Shown: positions 47,034 through 56,389, counted from the first letter of the stretch. The stretch is 64,000 bases of DNA from Hymenobacter sp. YC55 (GCF_029433095.1 NZ_JARNTX010000001.1:1240001-1304000); one strand, 5' to 3'. Notes: generated by a model not told the origin, from the letters alone. A program made the numbers and translations.

Positions 47034-47516
47034 ATGTTACCTAAGCTATTCTTACCGCTACTATTCTTTGCCACTTCTTCTGCCGCCACCGCTCAATCCG
47101 ACTGCGCTACGCCCATAATAAAGCTGTTGCGCAACAACATGGAGGTGCCTGCAACGGGCAGCGCGTTGTTCCCAAGCGTAACCTTGCGCGTTATTCCCGA
47201 CGCCGGGTGTCCAACGCAGGGAAACTTACGATTTAGAAATGCACAACTGACATTGGTACGCCACGGGCGCCCTCTTTTGGGTAGTATGCTCGTCAATCAA
47301 CCCCAAGTAGATTTACGGTCTTTAGTCGGCATGTATCAGTCGGGTGACCATCTGCATGTGTTTATTGCTTATGAAAATTTGGCGATAGTAGGCGCCAATG
47401 GCAAGCTTACGCCCTACTTGCAAACCAAGCCCGTAAAGCCCAAGCCAGGCCAGCTCGATCTAATAACCGAGGAGGCCAAAGGCATCAGTTTCAAATGGCC
47501 GCTGGTGAAGCCTTAG
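47034..47516 (+). CDS. Small secreted protein of unknown function
   Basis: A 160-residue protein with a signal peptide (about 1-21, ending ATAQ). The mature part is beta-rich with a cysteine pair (Cys24 and one in DAGCPTQG) and a run LRFRNAQLTLVRHGRPLLG that faintly recalls GldM-type domains; that resemblance is weak. It converges on the NmrA-type gene. Confidence 0.65.
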   Translation: MLPKLFLPLLFFATSSAATAQSDCATPIIKLLRNNMEVPATGSALFPSVTLRVIPDAGCPTQGNLRFRNAQLTLVRHGRPLLGSMLVNQPQVDLRSLVGMYQSGDHLHVFIAYENLAIVGANGKLTPYLQTKPVKPKPGQLDLITEEAKGISFKWPLVKP

Positions 47517-47651
47517 CCGAGGTTATCTTTGCAAAACGGCCTGCTGCACCGGTAGCTTATCATTCAATCCCTTGGAAAACAGCTAGAACCCCGAATGGCC
47601 TAGCGAAAAGGCAGTTGACTTAACCCTGCCCTAGTCGTTGCCATAGCGTGG

Positions 47652-47690
47652 AAAAAAGCCTGGCCGGCGCTTTCGTTACGTCGGTCAGGC
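47652..47690 (-). terminator. Terminator of the NmrA-type gene
   Basis: A 12-base imperfect stem (47658-47669 with 47679-47690, two mismatches that become G-U pairs in forward-strand RNA) with a nine-base loop, followed on the reverse strand by six T residues (47657-47652). It may act in both directions. Confidence 0.65.
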
Positions 47691-47695
47691 CCTTG

Positions 47696-48643
47696 CTACT
47701 TCGTTGCCAGCAACTCCCGTACCTGCGTGTAGCGAATACCGGGGTAGCGGGCATTGTCTAGGGTAGCCAGCTTAGCTTGGCCGCTGAGCATGTTGTGCAG
47801 ATACTGCATCCCCTGCCACGGCGGAAATACTTCCTCTTTCGCCGGCGCAATAGTTTGAGTTACTTTGATTAAGGTGCCAAGGAAGCCCAGGCTACCGGCC
47901 CGCAACAAGCGAAACTCCTTGCCCATAGCCTCGGTAGCGGCAACTTGCAGCCCACGGATGCTGGCCACTTCACCCGCCACGCGCAGGTAGCGAGGCGTGC
48001 TTGGGTCGAGAGCGGCGGCCGCCGTAAACTCGGCCGTATTCACCATGGTGGTGAAGTCGAGGGGCTGGTCGGCGTCGCCCCAATACAGAATCCGGCGCGG
48101 GCCCGACAAGATGAGTGGTGCCTGGCCCTTCAGCAGCTCCATAAACATGCCGTTGAGAATGGAAGTGGCCTGAATAGGCGCTTGGTCGAGGCGCCGCATA
48201 AACTCCCGGCGCAGGTCGAAGTTGCGGTTCGAGCCTTCGGGAAGCTTGGTGAAGTCGGCTGAAAAGTCGGAGGGAATGAAACGGGGCACGCCCGCAGCTA
48301 CAGCCGCTTCCAGCAGCCGCGTCTGGGTTTCCACAATCACCTCCCGCAGCCCCGACACCGCCGACACTACGCAGGTAGCGCCAGTGCAAGCCTTGGTAAG
48401 TTCCGCCTTATCGTTGTAGTCAACCTTCACTATCGTAGCGCCTTGCAGCCGCAACGATTCGGCTTCTGCCTTGGTGCTGGCTTCGGGCCGTACGAGCGCC
48501 CGCACAGTGGCTCCCCTTTGGAGAAGATGGTGCGCGATCAGCAAACCAAGGGCTCCGGTAGCGCCAGCCAGCACGATGGTTGCCGGTTCAGGGTTCGTAG
48601 TAGGTAAAGAATTTGTGTTATCCTCTAGCGGGAGCGAAGTCAT
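47696..48643 (-). CDS. NmrA-family NAD(P)-binding protein
   Basis: A 315-residue atypical SDR of the NmrA/isoflavone-reductase-like type. The nucleotide-binding motif is GATGALGLLIA (about 28-38), followed by RALVRPE, which favours NADPH. PSDFSADF and a RRILYWGDADQPLDF stretch match the group annotated as aromatic-alcohol reductases. It lacks the usual catalytic Tyr-x3-Lys pattern in a place I can confirm, so it may be a redox sensor or a reductase. Confidence 0.86.
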   Translation of the reverse strand: MTSLPLEDNTNSLPTTNPEPATIVLAGATGALGLLIAHHLLQRGATVRALVRPEASTKAEAESLRLQGATIVKVDYNDKAELTKACTGATCVVSAVSGLREVIVETQTRLLEAAVAAGVPRFIPSDFSADFTKLPEGSNRNFDLRREFMRRLDQAPIQATSILNGMFMELLKGQAPLILSGPRRILYWGDADQPLDFTTMVNTAEFTAAAALDPSTPRYLRVAGEVASIRGLQVAATEAMGKEFRLLRAGSLGFLGTLIKVTQTIAPAKEEVFPPWQGMQYLHNMLSGQAKLATLDNARYPGIRYTQVRELLATK

Positions 48644-49035
48644 AGGGTGGTGTTGGATGAGACAATTACGGATTGATAAGAGTGTTTTCGCGCGAAGGTT
48701 TTAAGTTGGAATACTATCCGAGAAACTTTCTGACAGCAGCCGCTGCCAACCAGCCACCGTGAGAAACAGGAACATCTTCAGGGCAGTGAATGGCTAAGAA
48801 GGAGTGTTTTCCCGGCTAGCTCATCCATACGCAATTAGAGCTAAACCGATAGTAGAAGCTTCCTGTGAATAGAGGATGCACCGTATGATATAGGCTTAAT
48901 GCCTGCATTCGCGCCTATGATAGTCTGCCTGATCCTAGCTCGCCCGGATAGATAAGCTGGCCTGTTGGCCACCGGCTTAACTGGAAACTACGTATTGCGA
49001 TGCACCGCCCGTAGTCACCTAGCAACAACACGCCG
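48644..49035. other. Intergenic region between NmrA and SH3-like lipoprotein genes
   Basis: About 390 bases between divergent genes. No ORF, repeat or RNA that I can support. Confidence 0.5.
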
Positions 49036-49884
49036 ATGAACCCGCAAAAGCCCACCTCTGCAATACAGCGTACACCTAATTCCCAAGTATCCGCTCCGCA
49101 CTGCAATCATTTGATAAGTGACGCCGGGCTTAGCGCAGATAAGGGTAGAAGAGGAGGCTGGCAGGTGCTGCTGTTGATTGGGCTCATGACGGCGCTGACT
49201 TCTTGCTTTGAAGACAAATCCAGCAGCCAAGCCTCGGAAGAGCCCATCAGCCAAACTGCCGCCGAAGAAGAGCCCACCTCAGAAACCGAAGAAACTGCGC
49301 CCGACAATGCCGCCACGCCCACAGAGCAGATGCGGGGCACCGGTAGCCGGTACCGCGTAACAGCCGAAACGGCGTATTTTTTCGATGCTCCCGAGCAAGG
49401 GACGCCCAGTGGAAAATACCTGCTGCGCGGCGACGTGATTTACGGGGAGCAAGAAAGCAATGGCTTCGTGAAAACTCGTTTCAAGAACCCCAACGGGGCC
49501 ACGGTTACGGGGTGGTTGAAAAGACAAGAAATAAGCAAGCTAGCAGCTACCCCAACTTCTGTTCGGTCAAGGAGCAGCCAGCCAACACAAGCAGCCAGCC
49601 CGTCGGCAACTGCCTCACAGCCCGATGATACCTATGAAAGCGGGCAAGCCTCAAGTGCTCCAGCCGAGGCTGCTGAGGCCAGCGGCAACGCAACGGCGGT
49701 GGTGCAGGTAGACCGGTCTTACTTCTATAACTCGCCCGACCTAACGCAACCCCGCAAAGCCCATTGCGTGCGCGGCGACAAAGTACAGCTCGGCGAATCC
49801 CGCGGTGATGCCGTGTTTGTCACGTTCACCAACTGGGAAAAGGTAACCACTACCGGCTGGATGCGGAAGGGCGCCTTACGCTAG
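49036..49884 (+). CDS. Probable lipoprotein with two SH3-like domains
   Basis: A 282-residue protein. An N-terminal polar stretch of ~40 residues precedes a hydrophobic segment ending in a lipobox (LTALTSC, about 52-58), so the real start may be later than the ATG at 49036. Then an acidic low-complexity linker, a first SH3-like domain (about 103-170, SRYRVTAETAYFFDAPEQ to GWLKRQEISKL), an Ala/Ser/Pro linker, and a second one (about 222-282). The first domain is clearly related to the C-terminal domain of the protein at 54563-56389. Bacterial SH3-like domains often bind peptidoglycan; the role here is unknown. Confidence 0.75.
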   Translation: MNPQKPTSAIQRTPNSQVSAPHCNHLISDAGLSADKGRRGGWQVLLLIGLMTALTSCFEDKSSSQASEEPISQTAAEEEPTSETEETAPDNAATPTEQMRGTGSRYRVTAETAYFFDAPEQGTPSGKYLLRGDVIYGEQESNGFVKTRFKNPNGATVTGWLKRQEISKLAATPTSVRSRSSQPTQAASPSATASQPDDTYESGQASSAPAEAAEASGNATAVVQVDRSYFYNSPDLTQPRKAHCVRGDKVQLGESRGDAVFVTFTNWEKVTTTGWMRKGALR

Positions 49885-50313
49885 CCTCAAAAAGCCGCGT
49901 GCATTTAGCAAGTTGCCAAGCGCTTGGTACGCGTAGCTAAGCAATGTATTGCTTAACGCTGTCACGGCGGCTATGGGTAAAGTCATGGCCAACGAGTAGA
50001 ACTGCATGTCTTTAAAAACGCCTGCTGGCTCTAGCAACTCAAAGGAAACCTGACAGATACCGCAGGTCAGGGCGAGCTAGTATAGTAGACAAGGCCAAAA
50101 GGAAGATTGGGCAATAGATATGAAGCTCATTATAAAAATTTTATATACTTTCTGACCCGGCATTTCGTCACTAGGTAACGACTATTAACAGGCCGTTGCC
50201 GCCGAGTAGGTACCGTCGGTGCCTGCTGGCGAAAAGTCGTCAAGCAGCTTTCTTTCAGGGTACTGTTCGACGGGGGAGCATCCCAATCCCATTCATGTCT
50301 TGCCACGTGTAGT
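49885..50313. other. Intergenic region upstream of the DUF1624 gene
   Basis: About 430 bases. An AT-rich patch (about 50130-50150) contains a near-palindromic TATAAAA/TTTTATA stretch that may be part of a promoter. No gene supported. Confidence 0.5.
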
Positions 50314-51507
50314 ATGCTACAGTCCGTCGTGCCTGCTCAGGTTTCAGCCTCTGACCGCGTCATGTCGTCGCGCGTGCAAGCGGTGGATGTGGTGCGCGGG
50401 CTGGTTATGGTGATTATGGCGCTCGACCACATACGCGAGTTCTGGTCCCCAACCACGGTGCGCCCCGAGGACGTGACGCAGGCTTCCGCGTTGCTGTTTT
50501 TCACTCGCTGGATGCCGCATTTCTGCGCCCCAACGTTCGTTTTTCTGTCGGGGGTTAGCATTTGGCTTTATCAGCAGAAACAGGCGAAGCGGCCGGTGGT
50601 AAGTCGGTTTCTGATTACGCGCGGGTTGTGGCTGGTAGTACTGGAGTTGGTGGTTATCAACTTCATCCTGCAATGGGGCTACAATCTGCTGTTGCTGCAA
50701 GTTATTTGGGTGATAGGGTGGGGCATGGTGCTGTTGGCGGCGCTGATTTGGCTGCCGCGTGCAGTGTTGGCCGTACTCGCCGTTGTAATAGTGGCGGGGC
50801 ACAACTTGTTGCCCGTTATCCAACCCGTAACGGCTGCAAACCTCGGCTGGGCGCTGCTTCACAACACGCCGTTCGTGGTGCCTATTGCACCCCTGCCGCC
50901 CTTTTTGGTGGCGTACTCCATTGGGCCGTGGCTAGGCGTTATGCTGGCCGGCTACGTGATTGGGCCCTGGTTTCAGTTGCCTCTCTTGCAGCGGAAGCCG
51001 CTGTTGCGCCGAGCCGGAGTGGCTTTGCTGGTAGGGTTTGTGGCGCTACGCGCCACCAATTGGTACGGCGACTTGGTGCCCTGGAGCGTGCAGCCGCGGG
51101 GCCTACTGTATAGTGTGCTGTCGTTTCTAAATATCACCAAGTATCCGCCGTCGTTGTTGTTTCTGTGCCTCACGCTCGGAGTGGCGTTGCTCTTGCTAAG
51201 TGCTGCCGAAACCGCCACAAGCCGACCAAGCCAATGGCTGCGTACTTTCGGGCAGGTGCCGTTTTTCTACTACATCCTGCACCTGCTACTGATTAGTGCA
51301 TCTGCGTGGGTCTGGACGCGGCTAGCCTTCGGGCGACCCGTAAACTTCTCGTTTCTTGAAGTTAAAAATTGGCCTGCCGCCTATCACTCAAGTTTACTGC
51401 GAGCCTACGTGGTATGGGTTGGGGTAGTGGTGACGCTGTATTTCCCTTGCCGATGGTATCAGCGTTTTAAACAGCAGCATTCCTACTGGTGGCTGTCGTA
51501 TTTGTAG
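50314..51507 (+). CDS. DUF1624/HGSNAT-like multi-spanning membrane protein
   Basis: A 397-residue polytopic inner-membrane protein with about ten helices. The opening RVQAVDVVRGLVMVIMALDH (about residues 20-39) and the FLSGVSIWL segment match DUF1624, related to heparan-alpha-glucosaminide N-acetyltransferase, where this region carries the histidine for acyl transfer across the membrane. It likely transfers acetyl groups to an envelope sugar, but no partner gene is nearby. The start may instead be the ATG at codon 17. Confidence 0.88.
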   Translation: MLQSVVPAQVSASDRVMSSRVQAVDVVRGLVMVIMALDHIREFWSPTTVRPEDVTQASALLFFTRWMPHFCAPTFVFLSGVSIWLYQQKQAKRPVVSRFLITRGLWLVVLELVVINFILQWGYNLLLLQVIWVIGWGMVLLAALIWLPRAVLAVLAVVIVAGHNLLPVIQPVTAANLGWALLHNTPFVVPIAPLPPFLVAYSIGPWLGVMLAGYVIGPWFQLPLLQRKPLLRRAGVALLVGFVALRATNWYGDLVPWSVQPRGLLYSVLSFLNITKYPPSLLFLCLTLGVALLLLSAAETATSRPSQWLRTFGQVPFFYYILHLLLISASAWVWTRLAFGRPVNFSFLEVKNWPAAYHSSLLRAYVVWVGVVVTLYFPCRWYQRFKQQHSYWWLSYL

Positions 51508-51762
51508 GCTGTCAGGAAAGCGCCGAGTGCCGTGGAATTAGTCGTAGGTATTTCTAAATTCAACCACTGGTAGGCCCTCTGGTATAATCATCGAAACTGG
51601 TGGGGTTGGTCGGTGTTCGGTCGATAGCCGAGCGTGTTGCTAAGCAGATCGATTCTTTCAAGCTGCTAAATTTTCGTTTTGATGTGCTAGGCTAGTTCTG
51701 GCCGCTGCGTATCGTTGACCCTGTTTCGGACCTCTAGGCTCAGTATTTCAGTATTGTAGTAT

Positions 51763-52191
51763 ATGCACCACATTGTTTATCAAAGTACGGCCGTGGGACA
51801 CCCGACCACAGCCGATTTGAAGTGGTTGCTGCAGCAGTCACGCACCAACAATTCCGCCCTTGGTATTACAGGATTGTTGCTTTACGGCAATGGCAACTTC
51901 CTACAGGTTTTGGAGGGTGAAGAGCAGGCACTTCGGCTCGTTTATGCCAAAATAGTGGTTGACCAGCGTCACATGCACGTCCTTAAATTGTCGGATGGGC
52001 CTATTGAGCGGCGCATCTTCGGCGACTGGTCAATGGGCTTTCAACCCCTGAAGAGTGATGATTTCGTGCGCCTCACCGGATACATCAATCCGTATCGTTC
52101 CAACTTTCTGGATGCTCATCTGCCAGAAATCGACGAGAGTATGCTCGTGCTGCTGAAGTCTTTCGTGCTCAACGACGGCACTCATCCTTAG
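51763..52191 (+). CDS. BLUF-domain blue-light photoreceptor (single domain)
   Basis: A 142-residue stand-alone BLUF protein that binds FAD and responds to blue light. The residues of the photocycle are in place: Tyr6 (VYQSTA), Asn30 (RTNNSALGITG), Gln48 (FLQVLEG), Trp89 and Met91 (DWSMGF). The spacing matches short cyanobacterial PixD-type proteins with a constant shift of two residues. No effector domain is fused. The nearest genes (a DUF1624 protein and a small secreted repeat protein) give no output, so it must act through a partner. Confidence 0.93.
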   Translation: MHHIVYQSTAVGHPTTADLKWLLQQSRTNNSALGITGLLLYGNGNFLQVLEGEEQALRLVYAKIVVDQRHMHVLKLSDGPIERRIFGDWSMGFQPLKSDDFVRLTGYINPYRSNFLDAHLPEIDESMLVLLKSFVLNDGTHP

Positions 52192-52225
52192 AGGCACCCG
52201 GACAGTTTGTTTTAATCGACAGTAC

Positions 52226-52267
52226 AAACAAGAAAAGCGCCCACCTAGGTGGGCGCTTTTCTTGTTT
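52226..52267. terminator. Bidirectional terminator between the BLUF gene and the repeat-protein gene
   Basis: A perfect palindrome of 42 bases (20-base arms, 52226-52245 and 52248-52267, around a central TA) with A-rich left and T-rich right flanks lies between two converging genes. Confidence 0.88.
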
Positions 52268-52289
52268 CCTAAGGTGGTGATGCTCGTAC

Positions 52290-52655
52290 TTACCGGCGGC
52301 TGTCGTTGCGGTAGTCGCGGCGGTCATTGCGGTGAGCAGCTTCCCACCGCGCTTTCTCCTGGGCCGTCACTTTGTGCTTTTTATCGTAGCCGTAGTTGAA
52401 GTCGTTGTCGTAGCGGCCGTAGCTGCTGTCGCGGCGGTCGTTACGATGGGCGGCTTCCCAACGAGCCTTTTCTTGGGCAGTTACTCTGTGCTTTCTGTCG
52501 TAGCCGTAGTTGAAATCTTTATCGTTACGGTCGTCGTAGCGGCTAACCTCTTGGCGGCGTTTGTCGTCGTGGCGGTCGGGGGTAGGAGCGGCAAACGAAG
52601 TGCTAGAAGACAACAAGGCGAAGGCAGTGGCGAGGGAAAACAAGGCTTTTTTCAT
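52290..52655 (-). CDS. Small secreted protein with two near-identical repeats
   Basis: A 121-residue protein, from the ATG at 52655, with a signal peptide (about 1-22, ending SFAA). The mature part has two copies of a ~31-residue unit: DFNYGYD-K-H-VTAQEKARW followed by EAAHRNDRRD. The rest is rich in Asp, Arg and Asn. It is highly charged and probably periplasmic. I recognise no domain; it may bind nucleic acid, metal or cell wall, all unproven. Confidence 0.8.
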   Translation of the reverse strand: MKKALFSLATAFALLSSSTSFAAPTPDRHDDKRRQEVSRYDDRNDKDFNYGYDRKHRVTAQEKARWEAAHRNDRRDSSYGRYDNDFNYGYDKKHKVTAQEKARWEAAHRNDRRDYRNDSRR

Positions 52656-52876
52656 GACTTTGGAAAGGTTGAAAAGTGGTAGCGTATCTGTTGGGTTAAG
52701 CAAGCAAACCACCGTTGTAGTAGTGCTAAGCGCTTGATACTCCACTTGCAAGCATGGGGCCTACTTTGCGCAGTCAGGCCGCTTTGCCCTGATTCATCTA
52801 CCAATGGCCAAGTTGTGTCTGCCATTTGCCCCATCTACCCGACGTTGCCATCTGTCCGGCCGCTGCCTTCTGCACA

Positions 52877-53668
52877 TTAGGTGGTGGGCGCTGAGCTGGC
52901 GGCGGAGTTAGTCTGCTGATCCGCGAAGCGCGCTTCGTGCTGCTCGATGGTGTTCAGCACCTTCTCGGGCCGAATATCCTGCGCCAGTTCTGGTATTTCA
53001 GGGTCGTGCGCCTCCTTGATATCCATCTTCTTGGCCATTTCTGTCACTAGAATAATGAGCCGCGTGATTTCATGCTCGCTCAGCAAGCTTACTTGCAAAT
53101 CGAGGTTAGCCCGGCGGTCGGCCAGCTCGGCCATACGGTTTTGGCTGATCAGCACAAATGTGGATAGGAAAATGGCTTCTACGGAAGCAAACATAGCCAG
53201 CACCACAAAAGAAGGGTCGAACGGCTTGAGCCCGAGCCAGCCGAGGTTCCACATTATCCAGCCCCCAAACAGAGCTAAGTGGATAAACACGAACGTCATG
53301 CTGCCTGTGAAACCCGTAACCACGTCGGCCACTCGGTTCTGCCAGCTTTTTTGCCGGTCCCTTTGCTGTTCACGCTCCAGAAGCGCCCGAATATTACGCT
53401 CGACAATTTGAGCAGTGCCGGTTGAGGGTGTTGGTTCTGTAGGGGGTTGGTTGGGGTACACGGGCGGTTCTGCTTGCAGTTGGTCTGCATTTTTATACGC
53501 CGCATTAAGTATTTCAACTGTGGCCGAGGTGCCAATTTTCTGCCCTGTTGAGCTAGTAGGGGCGTTATCTAGCTCGTCGGCGAGTAGGCAGAATAGGAGA
53601 GTGGCCCGTCGTGCTGCTGGCTGCTGCGCGTGCGTAGTAGGTGCCACAAAAGCAGGAGCACGCCTCAC
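52877..53668 (-). CDS. DUF1003 membrane protein
   Basis: A 263-residue protein whose central part (about 100-215) fits DUF1003: a basic stretch DRVADVVTGFTGSM-like (here NRVADVVTGFTGSM), two helices (FVFIHLALFGGWIMWN; VVLAMFASVEAIFLSTFVLI) and SQNRMAELADRRANLDLQVS. The first ~70 residues look like an unsupported extension. The marked start is GTG and uncertain. Function of the family is unknown. It is divergent from the methyltransferase gene with only 40 bases between. Confidence 0.85.
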   Translation of the reverse strand: MRRAPAFVAPTTHAQQPAARRATLLFCLLADELDNAPTSSTGQKIGTSATVEILNAAYKNADQLQAEPPVYPNQPPTEPTPSTGTAQIVERNIRALLEREQQRDRQKSWQNRVADVVTGFTGSMTFVFIHLALFGGWIMWNLGWLGLKPFDPSFVVLAMFASVEAIFLSTFVLISQNRMAELADRRANLDLQVSLLSEHEITRLIILVTEMAKKMDIKEAHDPEIPELAQDIRPEKVLNTIEQHEARFADQQTNSAASSAPTT

Positions 53669-53708
53669 CTTTTAGGGGCTGGGCTGTTTGAATAGATAAA
53701 CGCCACCC

Positions 53709-54368
53709 ATGAGCCAAGACAGCAGCCCTTCTTTTCCGCAAGACGCGTTCCGGCGCTACGACGAAACGCCCGACGCTGAATTTTACCGCCAGCCACGCTT
53801 CGTTACGCACATCGACGACGCAGCCATTGCTGCCGTGACGCAGCTTTACCGGGAGTATTTCGCGGCCAACAGCACGCTGCTCGACTTGATGAGCAGTTGG
53901 GTTAGCCACCTGCCCGCCGAAGTGCCTTACGAGCGGGTGGTGGGCTTGGGCATGAACGAACGGGAACTGCGCGCCAACCCGCGCCTGGCCGACTACGTGG
54001 TGCAGGACCTCAATCAGCAACCCCTGCTGCCCTTCGCCGACAATACCTTCGATGGTGCGGCCATTTGCGTGTCCGTTGACTACCTCACGCAGCCCGTGAC
54101 GGTGCTGCGCGAACTAGCCCGGGTTATGCTACCCAATGCGCCCCTCGTCATCACCTTCTCCAACCGCTGCTTCCCAAGCAAAGCCATAGCCGCCTGGCAC
54201 GCCCTCGACGACCGGGGCCACTTGGCGCTTGTGCAGCAATACTTGCAGGCTGCCAACCACTGGCACGCCATCGAGCTGCTCGACCGTAGCCCCGCACCCC
54301 GCCGTTCCGACCCACTTTTTGCGGTAGTCGGCCGGGTAAACAAGCCAGCACTGATTCAGCCGGAATAA
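53709..54368 (+). CDS. Class I SAM-dependent methyltransferase-like protein
   Basis: A 219-residue protein. The SAM-binding motif I looks degenerate (LLDLMSSWVSHLP, where a GxGxG run is expected), but the later motifs QPLLPFADNTFDGAAICVSV and LRELARVMLPNAPLVITFSN match the Methyltransf_11 pattern. The substrate is unknown. The loss of the glycine motif is family-typical for a small group annotated only as methyltransferase-domain proteins. Starts 40 bases from the divergent DUF1003 gene. Confidence 0.82.
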   Translation: MSQDSSPSFPQDAFRRYDETPDAEFYRQPRFVTHIDDAAIAAVTQLYREYFAANSTLLDLMSSWVSHLPAEVPYERVVGLGMNERELRANPRLADYVVQDLNQQPLLPFADNTFDGAAICVSVDYLTQPVTVLRELARVMLPNAPLVITFSNRCFPSKAIAAWHALDDRGHLALVQQYLQAANHWHAIELLDRSPAPRRSDPLFAVVGRVNKPALIQPE

Positions 54369-54562
54369 AGGCTCTAACGCACCAATAGTCGAAGTTTTGA
54401 GACAAAAACTAAGACACGGATGTAGCTGAAAGCGGAAGCTTTAAGGCAATGAAAATATGTGTAAGAACCTGACTGAATGTAAATAAGCGGAACTTTGTGT
54501 GGTATGGTTTATGATATTCCAGTGTGATTTGGAAGTAACCAGGCCAAAAATTTCACCAAACA

Positions 54563-56389
54563 ATGGGCATGAAGCGGGAAGAAACGGTACTTGAAGTGGT
54601 AAGCAGTTGCATACGCGCCGAGCACCTCAACCAGCTAAGCGTGCTAGTCGGCCAGAGTGCCGCCACGACGGGGCAGGCGCTGACGCAACTGTTGCCGTTG
54701 GTGATTGACACGCTGGCCCAACGGGCTAGTCACCCAGATGGCGTTGACTTCGTTTGGGACTTAACCCGGCAGGCGCAGGCCGATCAGGTGCTTAGGCAGC
54801 TCGATGCTATGGACGTGGCCAACTGGCAGGGGCGTGGAGTTCTGTTGCTCCGAGAACTGCTTGGCGATGCCTACCAAACCACTGTTTATCGGTTGGCTAC
54901 GAAGGCGGGCCTTTCTCTCGCCTCGTACGCGCCGCTGTTGGAAGTAGCAGTTGCTGCCGTGCTTGGGGCCCTAGCCAAGTACACCACCGAGCACGATTTG
55001 GGAACAACTGAGTTAGGCGCTTGGCTCCAAAGTGAAAAGCAGCGCACTAGTAGCGCAAGCGTTTCGCAGCCTAGCGCCGACGTGGGCGCTTCTCGGTCGG
55101 CAACTACCCGCCAGACCGCGCCTACCAAACCTACCCCGGCTCCTACGTTTGTGGCGCGAGCCGGTGAGTGGCAGGAGGTAGGTGGGGGCAGTATTTTTAT
55201 ACCTCAGCCCGCTGCGCCAGAAGTGAAAGCCAGCAAGCGGCATCGTTGGGTGTGGCCTTTGCTGGTGCTGGTGGGCTTGGCGCTGGGATATGGCATTTTC
55301 CGCTGGACGTATGCGCCAATGGCATCAGTTGCAACGGAGGCGGTGGTACCCGCAACCTATACCGGCGCTACAACCCAACCCCGTGCTGCGGTCCCGCCCA
55401 CCGACGCCACTGTGCCCGTTGCCAAAGTGCGGCCTGGCCAGCCGCTGGTTATCACGCTCTTCAACGGCACCACCCTGAAGGTAAACTCCAGTTCCACCGA
55501 GTATCAGCTGTATCATTTCCTGGCCGACCCAACGCAGCAAGTCGATCCGTTGAATGCTGCCGCCGGCTGGATCAATGTGGACCAAGTGTCTTTCAACCCA
55601 GGGCAGGCTACTTTGACTGCTAACTCCGGGGAACAGCTGCGTAATCTGGCGACCATTCTGCGCACTTTTCCGCGGGCCCAGCTCTTGTTGGGCGGCTACC
55701 CCGGCAACCCGAAAAATTCGCGCCTGAGCGAAGCCCGGACGCAATCGGCTATACGAGCCTTGGTTGCCCAAGGTATTTCGCCACGCCGCCTTCAGGCTGC
55801 CGGCTACAACGACGCGGCGCCGGCTACTCCCAACAGCACGGCGGTAAGCCAGGCACCTGACCGGCAACTTCGTATCAAAGTCATCAACAAGTTGGGCCCC
55901 TTGTTAGCAACCCCTGCCGCGCCGCTGCTGGCTGCAGTAGCAAAGCCAGCGGATAGTTCTGGCGCGAAAGTGCCGTTGCCGCAGGATACCGCCAATCAAC
56001 TGACCGATGAACCAGTTATAGCAACGGGGATAGCACCCGGTGAAGGGCCGGTAGAGCCCGTTATTGAGCAGACGGAAGCCGATAGTCGTTATCAAGTAAC
56101 CGCGCGAATGGCGTATCTTTTTGCGGCACCCAACCAAGCAAAGGCCACCAAAAGATATTTGCGCAAAGGCGAGATATTGTATGGGGGAGCTGAGCGCAAC
56201 GGCCTAGTAAAGATTAAGTTCTGGAACCCAAACGGCGCCCTGGCTACTGGCTGGCTGAAACTTAAAGAACTGCAAAAGCTCTCGGAAGATGAAGCCGTAG
56301 CTCCCACTCCGTCAGACCCAGGAACAGATAGCACGGAGGACACACCGTCCGGGGCCGATGACTCCGCATCCACTGAGTCGGTGCCCTAA
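54563..56389 (+). CDS. DUF937-OmpA-SH3-like envelope protein
   Basis: A 608-residue protein with an unusual order of parts. Residues about 5-160 match DUF937, a helical domain. A polar linker and one membrane helix (about 229-249, HRWVWPLLVLVGLALGYGIF) follow. Then an OmpA-like peptidoglycan-binding domain (about 315-455, VSFNPGQATLT; LGGYPGNPKNSRLSEARTQS; LQAAGYNDAAP), a Pro/Ala linker and an SH3-like domain (about 508-575, SRYQVTARMAYLFAAPNQ, GWLKLKELQKL), then an acidic tail. The single helix puts DUF937 in the cytoplasm and the rest in the periplasm. Its SH3-like domain is shared with the protein at 49036-49884. Confidence 0.88.
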   Translation: MGMKREETVLEVVSSCIRAEHLNQLSVLVGQSAATTGQALTQLLPLVIDTLAQRASHPDGVDFVWDLTRQAQADQVLRQLDAMDVANWQGRGVLLLRELLGDAYQTTVYRLATKAGLSLASYAPLLEVAVAAVLGALAKYTTEHDLGTTELGAWLQSEKQRTSSASVSQPSADVGASRSATTRQTAPTKPTPAPTFVARAGEWQEVGGGSIFIPQPAAPEVKASKRHRWVWPLLVLVGLALGYGIFRWTYAPMASVATEAVVPATYTGATTQPRAAVPPTDATVPVAKVRPGQPLVITLFNGTTLKVNSSSTEYQLYHFLADPTQQVDPLNAAAGWINVDQVSFNPGQATLTANSGEQLRNLATILRTFPRAQLLLGGYPGNPKNSRLSEARTQSAIRALVAQGISPRRLQAAGYNDAAPATPNSTAVSQAPDRQLRIKVINKLGPLLATPAAPLLAAVAKPADSSGAKVPLPQDTANQLTDEPVIATGIAPGEGPVEPVIEQTEADSRYQVTARMAYLFAAPNQAKATKRYLRKGEILYGGAERNGLVKIKFWNPNGALATGWLKLKELQKLSEDEAVAPTPSDPGTDSTEDTPSGADDSASTESVP

